Shown here piece after piece: positions 54,255 to 61,544 of a DNA stretch of 64,000 bases. The stretch spans positions 248,001-312,000 of the forward strand of contig NZ_MKVA01000008.1 of assembly GCF_001899075.1 (NCBI RefSeq). The letters are read 5' to 3'. Under the pieces are notes generated by a model. The model did no database searches. It had not been told where the DNA came from and was given only the letters and a program-made list of their open reading frames with translations. Numbering within the stretch: position 1 is the first letter of the stretch; the number at the start of each line of letters is the position of its first letter. Source of the DNA: Devosia sp. 67-54. Lineage in GTDB: Bacteria > Pseudomonadota > Alphaproteobacteria > Rhizobiales > Devosiaceae. Both the position numbers and the translations under genes were made by a program.

Positions 54255-55652
54255 CTAGATCTTGAGCGGGCCGACCATCTCGGCGGGCCGCACTTCCTTG
54301 TCGAATTCCTCGCCGCTTAAGAGGCCGAGCTCGATGGCGCTTTCGCGCAGCGTCGTGCCCTTCTTGTGCGCGTTCTTGGCGATCTTGGCGGCGTTGTCGT
54401 AGCCGATCCTGCGGTTGAGCGCCGTCACCAGCATCAGTGACTGGTCGACCAATTGCTGGATGCGCGCGCGGTTGGGCTCGATGCCGATGGCGCAATGGTC
54501 GTTGAAGCTCTTGGCCGCATCGGCGAGCAGCCGCACCGCCTGCAGGAAATTGTAGGCGATCACCGGCTTGAACACGTTGAGCTCGAAATTGCCCTGGCTG
54601 GCGGCAAAGCCGATGGCGGCGTCGTTGCCCATCACCTGCGCCACCACCATGGTCATGGCTTCCGACTGCGTCGGGTTGACCTTGCCCGGCATGATCGAGC
54701 TGCCGGGCTCGTTCTCGGGAATGGAGATTTCGCCCAGGCCCGAGCGCGGGCCCGAAGCCATCCAGCGCACGTCGTTGGCGATCTTCATCAGCGCCACGGC
54801 CAGTTGCTTCAGCGCCCCCGAGGTGCCAACGAAGGCATCGTGCCCCGCCATCACCGCGTATTTGTTCGGGGCCGTCACGAACGGCCGACCGGTAACCCGC
54901 GCGATCTCGGCGGCGACCGTCTCGCCATATTGCGGGTGCGCGTTGAGGCCGGTGCCGACCGCCGTGCCGCCCAGCGCCAGCTCGTAGAGCTGCGGCAGCG
55001 TGGCGCGCACCGCCTTGAGCGCCAGATCGATCTGCGCCACCCATCCGCTCATCTCCTGGCCCAGCGTCAGCGGCGTTGCGTCCATCAGATGCGTGCGGCC
55101 GATCTTGACCACGTCCATGAACTGCCTGGACTTGTCGGCCAGCGTGTCGCGCAGCAGCTCGACGCGGTGGAAGAAATAGCCCTCGAGCGCCTCGACCGCG
55201 GCAATGTGCATGGCGGTGGGGAAGGTGTCGTTCGACGACTGGCTCATGTTGACGTGGTCGTTGGGATGGATCGGCTTTTTTGACCCCATCACCCCGCCCG
55301 CCAGCTCGATGGCGCGGTTGGAGATGACCTCGTTGACGTTCATGTTGGACTGCGTGCCCGAGCCGGTCTGCCACACCACCAGCGGGAAATGTTCCTTGAG
55401 CTTGCCCGAGATCACCTCGTCGGCCGCCTTGACGATCAGATCGTGCGTCGCCTGGTCCATCAGGCCGAGCTTGAGATTGGCCCCGGCGGCCGCTTTCTTG
55501 AGGATGCCGAAGGCGCGGATGATCTCTTCGGGCATCTTCTGCCCGCCGATGTCGAAATTGGCCAGCGAGCGTGCCGTCTGCGCCCCGTAATACTTGTCAG
55601 CCGGCACGTTGATGGTGCCCATCGAGTCCGATTCAACGCGGATGCTGCTCAC
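54255..55652 (-). CDS. fumC: Fumarate hydratase class II
   Basis: 465 residues from GTG 55652, chosen for AGGGGG 6 nt upstream. Signature [44 protein letters not shown] cycle fumarate-malate interconversion. Directly downstream of rpmF, separated by a terminator. Confidence 0.95.
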   Translation of the reverse strand: MSSIRVESDSMGTINVPADKYYGAQTARSLANFDIGGQKMPEEIIRAFGILKKAAAGANLKLGLMDQATHDLIVKAADEVISGKLKEHFPLVVWQTGSGTQSNMNVNEVISNRAIELAGGVMGSKKPIHPNDHVNMSQSSNDTFPTAMHIAAVEALEGYFFHRVELLRDTLADKSRQFMDVVKIGRTHLMDATPLTLGQEMSGWVAQIDLALKAVRATLPQLYELALGGTAVGTGLNAHPQYGETVAAEIARVTGRPFVTAPNKYAVMAGHDAFVGTSGALKQLAVALMKIANDVRWMASGPRSGLGEISIPENEPGSSIMPGKVNPTQSEAMTMVVAQVMGNDAAIGFAASQGNFELNVFKPVIAYNFLQAVRLLADAAKSFNDHCAIGIEPNRARIQQLVDQSLMLVTALNRRIGYDNAAKIAKNAHKKGTTLRESAIELGLLSGEEFDKEVRPAEMVGPLKI

Positions 55653-55672
55653 CGAAAACCCCCTAAACGAAA

Positions 55673-55697
55673 CGGCCAGCCCTTTTGGGACTGGCCG
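55673..55697 (-). terminator. Rho-independent terminator after rpmF
   Basis: On the minus strand CGGCCAG-T-CCC-AAAA-GGG-CTGGCCG, a 10-bp GC-rich stem, followed by TTTCGTTT. It ends the rpmF transcript, 32 bp after the stop. Confidence 0.8.
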
Positions 55698-55728
55698 GAA
55701 AATTGTGCAAGTCGACGAAAGCCCGAAC

Positions 55729-55911
55729 TTAGGCCTTCTTGGGCTCGATGATCTGGCGGCCGCGATACATGCCGGTCTTGAGGTCGACATGGTGCGGACG
55801 GCGCAGCTCGCCCGAATCCTTGTCCTCGACGTAAGCCGGGGCGGCAAGGGCATCGGCGGAGCGGCGGAACCCGCGCTTCATCGGCGAGGTCTTGCGCTTT
55901 GGAACGGCCAT
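55729..55911 (-). CDS. rpmF: 50S ribosomal protein L32
   Basis: 60 residues. [20 protein letters not shown] start and the [17 protein letters not shown] end are those of alphaproteobacterial L32. The usual zinc cysteines are absent, as is common in this group. Confidence 0.95.
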   Translation of the reverse strand: MAVPKRKTSPMKRGFRRSADALAAPAYVEDKDSGELRRPHHVDLKTGMYRGRQIIEPKKA

Positions 55912-56080
55912 TTCGGTCTCCGTAAAATTGGGCTGGCGCCAGGCGTGCCGGCGTCGACAGATCGGGGTCTGCCGGAAAGTTGGCGGCTCTATAGAGAAGA
56001 AAACCGGCTTTGGCTAGGGGAAGGGCCAAGATTCTGAGCCACGGACGCGGCCCTTGCCCAGAGGCACCTTTGTACCACAT

Positions 56081-56175
56081 CGTCATTCCCGCGCAGGCAG
56101 GAATCCAGTACCAAGCTGGCCGCAACCGCGCCTGCGGAGAGTCCTGCCTGGATTCCCGCCTGCGCGGGAACGACG
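56081..56175. repeat. Long inverted repeat abutting the prenyl synthase start
   Basis: CGTCATTCCCGCGCAGGCAG and the following GAATCCAG (56081-56108) face the reverse-complementary arm 56148-56175, 26 of 28 bases matching, with a 39-bp centre. This CATTCCCGCGCAGGCGGGAATCC palindrome type is a common dispersed repeat in Proteobacteria. It ends at the A of the ATG at 56176 and includes the GGGA ribosome site. Confidence 0.8.
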
Positions 56176-57084
56176 ATGGGGATGATGGCGGCTTTCGACG
56201 AAAAACTGGGGCACAACGCCGCCGACATCGAGCGCGCGCTGGACGTGCTGCTGGCGGCCGGGCCGCTCAGCGGCCCCGACGCGCCGCCCGACAGGCTGGT
56301 CGACGCCATGCGCCACGGCACGCTCAATGGCGGTAAACGCCTCCGGCCGTTCCTGCTGCGCCAGACCGCACAGATGCTCGGGGTTGCACCCGAGCTGAGC
56401 CTTGCCGCCGCCGTCTCGGTCGAGCTGGTCCATTGCTACTCGCTGATCCACGACGATCTGCCGGCAATGGACGACGACGACCTCCGCCGCGGCCGCCCCA
56501 CCGTGCACAAGGCCTATGACGACGCCACCGCCATCCTCGCCGGCGACGCGCTGCTCACGCTGAGCTTTGCGCATCTGGCCGAGCACGGCAGCACCGCCCC
56601 TGCCATCCGCGCCCGCCTCGTGGTCGAGCTCGCGACCGGCGCCGGCGTCGGCGGCATGGTCGGCGGGCAGATGCGCGACATCGAGGGCGAAACCACGCCG
56701 CTCGACCGCCTCGGCATCGCCCGCATGCAGGCGATGAAAACCGGCGCCCTGATCCGCGCCGCCATCCGCATGGGCGCCGTGCTCGCCGGCGCCGACAACG
56801 ACGCGCTCGGCCATCTCACCCGCTACGCCGAAGCCGCCGGCCGCGCCTTCCAGCTCGCCGACGATCTGCTCGACGTCACCGCCTCGCCCGAGGCGCTGGG
56901 CAAGGCCACCGGCAAGGATGCCGGCCGCAACAAGCAGACGCTGGTGTCGATGCTGGGCCTCGACGCCGCGCGCCGCCACCTCGGCGACATCGTGCACGAC
57001 GCCATCACCGCCCTCACCCCGTTCGGTCCGGAGGCCACCACGCTGCGCGAGACCGTGCGCTACTTCGCCACCCGGGAAAACTGA
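56176..57084 (+). CDS. ispA: Farnesyl diphosphate synthase / short-chain polyprenyl synthetase
   Basis: 302 residues; ATG 56176, 56182 or 56185 possible. FARM motif HDDLPAMDDDDLRRGRPT and second Asp motif LADDLLDVT; GKRLRPFL early. The two-residue insertion in the FARM is the bacterial FPP synthase type. Makes C15 isoprenoid. It heads an overlapping gene chain to 58619. Confidence 0.9.
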   Translation: MGMMAAFDEKLGHNAADIERALDVLLAAGPLSGPDAPPDRLVDAMRHGTLNGGKRLRPFLLRQTAQMLGVAPELSLAAAVSVELVHCYSLIHDDLPAMDDDDLRRGRPTVHKAYDDATAILAGDALLTLSFAHLAEHGSTAPAIRARLVVELATGAGVGGMVGGQMRDIEGETTPLDRLGIARMQAMKTGALIRAAIRMGAVLAGADNDALGHLTRYAEAAGRAFQLADDLLDVTASPEALGKATGKDAGRNKQTLVSMLGLDAARRHLGDIVHDAITALTPFGPEATTLRETVRYFATREN

Positions 57085-57518
57085 TGCCGCCGATGCTCCT
57101 CAGCGACATTCCTGATCGCTTCTGGCACGTCCCTTATGACGCGACGCGCTATCCCGGCGCACCGGGTGTCGACAGCATCGCCGCCGGCGCGAATTGCCAA
57201 TTGTTTGCATATGAATTGTTGCGGGCCTTCGGCCGCGAGCTGCCGCCGCTGCGCTCCAGCGACCTTTGGGCCGATACGCAACACACCGAGCGCGTCAGCG
57301 ACGATTTCGAGCCGCTCGACCTTCTCTTGTTTGGCCCGACCGCAGATCCCTTTGGGGCGCACATTGCCGTGTCTCTCGGCGACGAGCGGGCGATCCACCT
57401 GAGCCAGCGCATCGGCACCCCAGCCGTATGGTCCATCGCGCGCTTCCGCGACGAGGCAGACTATGCCGTGCTGATTGGGGCTAAGCGCGTCATTCGGACA
57501 GCACACAATGAGTCTTGA
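57084..57518 (+). CDS. NlpC/P60-like hydrolase
   Basis: 144 residues. ATG overlaps the ispA stop (TGATG). Cys nucleophile in GANCQLFAYELLRAFG and His in FGAHIAVSLGDERAIHLS fit the NlpC/P60 papain-like fold. No signal peptide, so a cytoplasmic role is possible. Substrate unknown. Confidence 0.65.
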   Translation: MPPMLLSDIPDRFWHVPYDATRYPGAPGVDSIAAGANCQLFAYELLRAFGRELPPLRSSDLWADTQHTERVSDDFEPLDLLLFGPTADPFGAHIAVSLGDERAIHLSQRIGTPAVWSIARFRDEADYAVLIGAKRVIRTAHNES

Positions 57519-57978
57519 AACCGTCAAGGCGGACCTCGCCGTCCGCGCGCCCGATCTATCCGTGATGGTGACCGACGCCTCGACCGCCACCGTGCAGCTT
57601 GCCGCCGAGGTGCACGGCGTCGCCCCCGGCCAGATCGCCAAGACCCTTGCCATCCGCGTCAACGATGCCGAGTTCCTGCTGGTGACCCGCGGCGATGCCC
57701 GCCTCGACAACAGGAAGGCCAAGGCCGCGTTCGGCGGCCGGCCGCGCATGCTCGGTCCCGATGACGTGCTACGCCTGACCAGCCACGCCGTCGGCGGCGT
57801 CTGTCCCTTCGGCCTGCCCGGCCCGCTGACCATCTATTGCGACGTGTCGCTCAAAATCTACGACGAGGTGATCCCCGCCGGCGGCTCCACCCACGCTTCG
57901 GTGCGCCTGCCGCTGGCGCGGCTGGTGGAGCTCTGCGGCGGCAAATGGGCCGACGCCTGCGAGGTCCCCGCCGCATGA
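57508..57978 (+). CDS. YbaK/EbsC-type aminoacyl-tRNA deacylase
   Basis: 156 residues from ATG 57508, overlapping the previous gene by 11 bp. TDASTATVQLAAEVHGVAPGQIAKTLAI, and THAVGG-type SHAVGGVCPFGL. The family hydrolyses mischarged tRNA (Cys-tRNA-Pro). Confidence 0.88.
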   Translation: MSLETVKADLAVRAPDLSVMVTDASTATVQLAAEVHGVAPGQIAKTLAIRVNDAEFLLVTRGDARLDNRKAKAAFGGRPRMLGPDDVLRLTSHAVGGVCPFGLPGPLTIYCDVSLKIYDEVIPAGGSTHASVRLPLARLVELCGGKWADACEVPAA

Positions 57979-58619
57979 CCGGCATGCAGCTCATCGCCGT
58001 CAATATCGGACGCCCCGAACACGTTCCGGGCTACAAGCCGCTGACCGGCATCTGCAAGCATCCGGTGGCCGGCCCGGTGGCGATCGCTCCGCTCGGGGTC
58101 GCCGATGATGCCGTGATGGACACCAAGCACCATGGCGGGCTCGACCAGGCGGTTTATCTCTACGGCCGGCCCGACTACGAGTTCTTCGAGCGCGACCTCG
58201 GCCGCGCGCTGCCGCCGGGCCTGTTCGGCGAAAACCTCACCATCGCCGGCCTCGACAGCCGGACCATCAGGGTCGGCGATCGCTTCGAGATCGGCGAGGT
58301 GGTGCTCGAAGCCACCGCGCCGCGCATCCCCTGCGCCACCTTCGCCGCCCGCATGGGCGATCCGCACTGGGTCAAGCGCTTCTTCGCCGTCAACCGCCCC
58401 GGTGTCTATGCCCGCGTGCTGCAGCCCGGCACGGTTGAGGCCGGCATGCCTGTCACGCACACGCCCTACGCCGGCGAGCCGGTGCTGCTGACCGAGCTGA
58501 TGGCCGACTACAAGGCCCCTGCGCCCGAGCGCATGCGCCGCCTGCTCAGGGCGCCCATCCACCGCAAGCTGGTCGAGCGCTACACGGCTCGGCTGGCCCA
58601 GGGCGACCTGTTCGGCTGA
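57975..58619 (+). CDS. MOSC-domain protein (YiiM-like)
   Basis: 214 residues. ATG overlaps the previous stop (ATGA). KHHGGLDQAVYLYGRPDYEFF, GLFGENLTIAGL, and the Cys in RIPCATFAARMGD, typical of YiiM MOSC proteins. Related enzymes reduce N-hydroxylated compounds using molybdenum cofactor. Confidence 0.9.
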   Translation: MTGMQLIAVNIGRPEHVPGYKPLTGICKHPVAGPVAIAPLGVADDAVMDTKHHGGLDQAVYLYGRPDYEFFERDLGRALPPGLFGENLTIAGLDSRTIRVGDRFEIGEVVLEATAPRIPCATFAARMGDPHWVKRFFAVNRPGVYARVLQPGTVEAGMPVTHTPYAGEPVLLTELMADYKAPAPERMRRLLRAPIHRKLVERYTARLAQGDLFG

Positions 58620-58628
58620 AAGGTCCGG

Positions 58629-59879
58629 TTACTCCGCCGGCTCGACGGCGCGTGCCTTGGCGCCCGTGCCGAAGCGCTGCTCGATGTAGTCGGCGACCAT
58701 CACCTTGAACTGCTCGGCCACATCGGCGCCGCGCAGCGTCGCGACCTTCCTGCCCTCGATGAACACCGGCGCCGCCGGCGTCTCGCCGGTGCCCGGCAGC
58801 GAAATGCCGATATCGGCATGCTTGCTCTCGCCCGGGCCGTTGACGATGCAGCCCATCACCGCCACCGAAAGCTGCTCGACCCCCGGATAGCGCTCGCGCC
58901 ACTCCGGCATCGAGACATTGAGGTGGTCCTGGATTTCCTTGGCCAGCACCTGGAAGGTCTGGCTGGTGGTGCGCCCGCAGCCGGGGCACGCGGCCACCAC
59001 CGGCAGGAACTGGCGGAAGCCCATGGTCTGCAGCAGCTCCTGCGCCACCCGCACTTCCTGCGTGCGGTCGCCGCCCGGCTCGGGCGTCAGCGACACCCGG
59101 ATGGTGTCGCCGATCCCCTGCTGCAGCAGGATGCCCATCGCCGCCGACGAGGCGACGATGCCCTTGCTGCCCATGCCGGCTTCGGTGAGTCCCAGATGCA
59201 GCGCATAGTCGCAGCGCGCGCTGAGCTCCTGGTACACCGCGATCAAATTCTGCACGTCCGAGACTTTGGTGGACAAGATGATCCGGTCGCGGGAAAGCCC
59301 GATCTCTTCGGCCCGCGCCGCGCTCAGCAGCGCCGACTGGATGATCGCCTCCCGCTGCACCGCCGCCGCCGACACCGGCTCGGGCGACGCCGAATTCTCG
59401 TCCATCAGCCGGGTCAGCAGCTCTTCGTCGAGCGAGCCCCAATTGACCCCGATGCGCACCGGCTTGCCGTAGCGCAGCGCCAGCTCGATCAGCGTCGCGA
59501 ACTGCGTGTCGCGCTTGGCCTTGAAGCCGACATTGCCCGGATTGATCCGGTACTTCGCCAGCGCCTCGGCCGCCGCCGGATGATCGGTCAGCAGCTTGTG
59601 GCCGATGTAGTGGAAATCGCCGATCAGCGGCACCGTGATGCCCATGCGCGCCAGCCGGTCGCGGATATGCGGCACCGCCGCCGCGCTCTCGTCGCGATCG
59701 ACGGTGATGCGCACCAGCTCCGAGCCGGCGCGCCAGAGCTGCGCCACCTGCCGCACGGTGGACTCGACGTCGGCGGTATCGGTGTTGGTCATCGACTGCA
59801 CGACGATCGGCGCGCCGCCGCCGACGCGGACGCCGCCGACATCGACGCCAATTGTATGCTTGCGTTCGGAAATGCTCAT
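58629..59879 (-). CDS. ispG: 4-hydroxy-3-methylbut-2-enyl diphosphate synthase
   Basis: 416 residues. [25 protein letters not shown] and [16 protein letters not shown] give the [4Fe-4S] cysteines. Non-mevalonate pathway enzyme, matching ispA next to it. It ends 9 bp from the convergent MOSC gene. Confidence 0.95.
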   Translation of the reverse strand: MSISERKHTIGVDVGGVRVGGGAPIVVQSMTNTDTADVESTVRQVAQLWRAGSELVRITVDRDESAAAVPHIRDRLARMGITVPLIGDFHYIGHKLLTDHPAAAEALAKYRINPGNVGFKAKRDTQFATLIELALRYGKPVRIGVNWGSLDEELLTRLMDENSASPEPVSAAAVQREAIIQSALLSAARAEEIGLSRDRIILSTKVSDVQNLIAVYQELSARCDYALHLGLTEAGMGSKGIVASSAAMGILLQQGIGDTIRVSLTPEPGGDRTQEVRVAQELLQTMGFRQFLPVVAACPGCGRTTSQTFQVLAKEIQDHLNVSMPEWRERYPGVEQLSVAVMGCIVNGPGESKHADIGISLPGTGETPAAPVFIEGRKVATLRGADVAEQFKVMVADYIEQRFGTGAKARAVEPAE

Positions 59880-59983
59880 GAGGCCTCGAAATAAGCCTTA
59901 GCGCCTAGGCGCGCAACGTTGCCGTAAGATGACGTCTTGAAACGCCCCACACAACGACCACATTTCGCTGCAAAGGAGGCCCC

Positions 59984-60277
59984 ATGCACCGTTTGCTGCG
60001 TTTCAAGGATGAACTGGTCACGCTGTGGCGCGCCTTCCTCGCGCCCGAGACGCCGTTGTGGCTCAAGGCGCTGATGCTGCTGGTCCCCGCCTACCTGCTG
60101 AACCCGTTCGATTTCATCCCCGATTTCGTCCCGGTGCTCGGCTGGCTCGACGACGCCATCGTCATCCCCCTCCTGGTGAGCGTCCTCGTGCGCCTCGTGC
60201 CGCGCCCGGCCCCGTCGCGCTCGACCAGCCGCCCCGGCAACGGCCCGGTGATCGACGGCGACTACCGGCGGCTGTAG
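59984..60277 (+). CDS. DUF1232 (YkvA) membrane protein
   Basis: 97 residues. Core LWLKALMLLVPAYLLNPFDFIPDFVPVLGWLDDAIV is the DUF1232 signature. Function unknown. Divergent from ispG with 104 bp between. Confidence 0.9.
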   Translation: MHRLLRFKDELVTLWRAFLAPETPLWLKALMLLVPAYLLNPFDFIPDFVPVLGWLDDAIVIPLLVSVLVRLVPRPAPSRSTSRPGNGPVIDGDYRRL

Positions 60278-60351
60278 CGGCCGGTCCGGCACCATCTCTG
60301 GACCCTCGAACGGCGCGGCGATAGAAGCGGCCCCACACCGGAGGGGCCGCG

Positions 60352-60816
60352 ATGTACTACCTCATGATCGTGCTGCTGATGGGCGTGCTGCCCATCGCCT
60401 CGGTGCTGATCGAGCAGGCAGCCGGCCATGGCGACTGGATCGCCTTGGTCGGACGCTGGTTCGTCTTCTGGGCCGGCGGCATCCGCCTGCTGCTGGCCGG
60501 CGTCCGCCAGATCGCCAATCCGGCCTTCACCGCCAGGACCATCTTCGAGATCGAAGACCTGGACGCCAGCAAGATCGTTGTCGAGCTCGGCTTCGCCAAT
60601 TTGGCCATGGGCCTCGTCAGCGTCGCCTCGATCGTCCGGCCCGATTGGGTGCTGCCCGCCGCCATCGTGACCGGCCTCTATTACGGCCTCGCCGGCATCC
60701 GGCACATCGCCAACACCGGCCGCAACCGCATCGAGACCTGGGCCACGGTCTCGGACCTCTGGATCTTCGTGGTGCTCGCCGCCTACGCCGTCACCACCTT
60801 GGTTCGCGGGTATTAG
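60352..60816 (+). CDS. Hypothetical membrane protein (DUF6790-like)
   Basis: 154 residues from ATG 60352 with GGAGGGG upstream. Four hydrophobic segments; the core FWAGGIRLLLAGVRQIANP, ELGFANLAMGLVSVASI and GLYYGLAGIRHI recurs in small bacterial membrane proteins. The last 4 bp overlap the convergent higA stop. Confidence 0.75.
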   Translation: MYYLMIVLLMGVLPIASVLIEQAAGHGDWIALVGRWFVFWAGGIRLLLAGVRQIANPAFTARTIFEIEDLDASKIVVELGFANLAMGLVSVASIVRPDWVLPAAIVTGLYYGLAGIRHIANTGRNRIETWATVSDLWIFVVLAAYAVTTLVRGY

Positions 60817-61193
60817 GCGGCGTCGAGCTTGTACGGCCGTATCAGCAGCTCGGCCGGAATCTTCCACTGCTCGTGCAGCTTGTGGATCATGCCCAGCGTC
60901 AGCGACCGCTTGCGATTGAGAATCTCTGACGCCCGCGAGCGGGATCCGAGCAGCTTGGCGAGATCGTCCTGGGTGCGGCCGGTGACATCAATGTGTGCCA
61001 GGATGACCTCGACCGGGTCGCTGAGTGTTTCCGGTTCCGGTGGCCACCGCTTTTCTTCGTACGCGACCACCAACGCGATGAGTACATCCAACCGATCGCC
61101 TTCTGGCGTCCCCTCGGGCGACAGCCATAGTCGATCGATCTCCTTGAGGACTGTCCGATAGTCCTTGTCGGATTTGATTGGTTGGATGTCCAT
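60813..61193 (-). CDS. higA: HigA-family antitoxin
   Basis: 126 residues. An N-terminal acidic helical segment precedes an HTH: TQDDLAKLLGSRSRASEIL with NRKRSLTLGMI. Antitoxin and autorepressor of the higBA operon; higB is 11 bp upstream, the reversed toxin-first order typical of higBA. Confidence 0.88.
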   Translation of the reverse strand: MDIQPIKSDKDYRTVLKEIDRLWLSPEGTPEGDRLDVLIALVVAYEEKRWPPEPETLSDPVEVILAHIDVTGRTQDDLAKLLGSRSRASEILNRKRSLTLGMIHKLHEQWKIPAELLIRPYKLDAA

Positions 61194-61204
61194 CCGCAGT
61201 CCTG

Positions 61205-61507
61205 TCAGAATTGAGCGATCGTAAGCGCGTCAATGCGGTCATACTCCGCATGCGTGCCGATGAACTTCATATAGAGCGTCTGTCGCGGAAAATCGAACGC
61301 AGCAACCATACGATATGCTCCGCCATGGATCGCGAACCTGACGCGCTCGGCGTTGAGCACCTTCGCACCGCCAAAATCTACCAGCACGTCGGCAGTGGTC
61401 CGCCAACGCGCCTTCCGCGAGATGTTGTACCAGCGACGCAACGATGCTGCCGCGTCTGGATGCGCATGTCCGTATGCCCGCAGGTGTCCATACGCCACGA
61501 CACGCAT
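61205..61507 (-). CDS. higB: HigB-family toxin (mRNA interferase)
   Basis: 100 residues. RelE-like HigB pattern: HPDAAASLRRWYNISRKARWRTTADVLVDF, VRFAIHGGAYRMVAAF and MKFIGTHAEYDRIDA. Ribosome-dependent mRNA cleavage. First gene of the pair. Confidence 0.9.
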   Translation of the reverse strand: MRVVAYGHLRAYGHAHPDAAASLRRWYNISRKARWRTTADVLVDFGGAKVLNAERVRFAIHGGAYRMVAAFDFPRQTLYMKFIGTHAEYDRIDALTIAQF

Positions 61508-61523
61508 GCGGCAAATCTAGCAC

Positions 61524-61540
61524 GTTCCCGCCTTGGGAAC
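61524..61540 (-). terminator. Hairpin after pyruvate carboxylase
   Basis: GTTCCC-AAGGC-GGGAAC on the minus strand, 4 bp after the stop of the carboxylase gene and overlapping the higB upstream region. No long T-tract; it could equally be an operator of higBA. Confidence 0.4.
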
Positions 61541-61544
61541 AACC

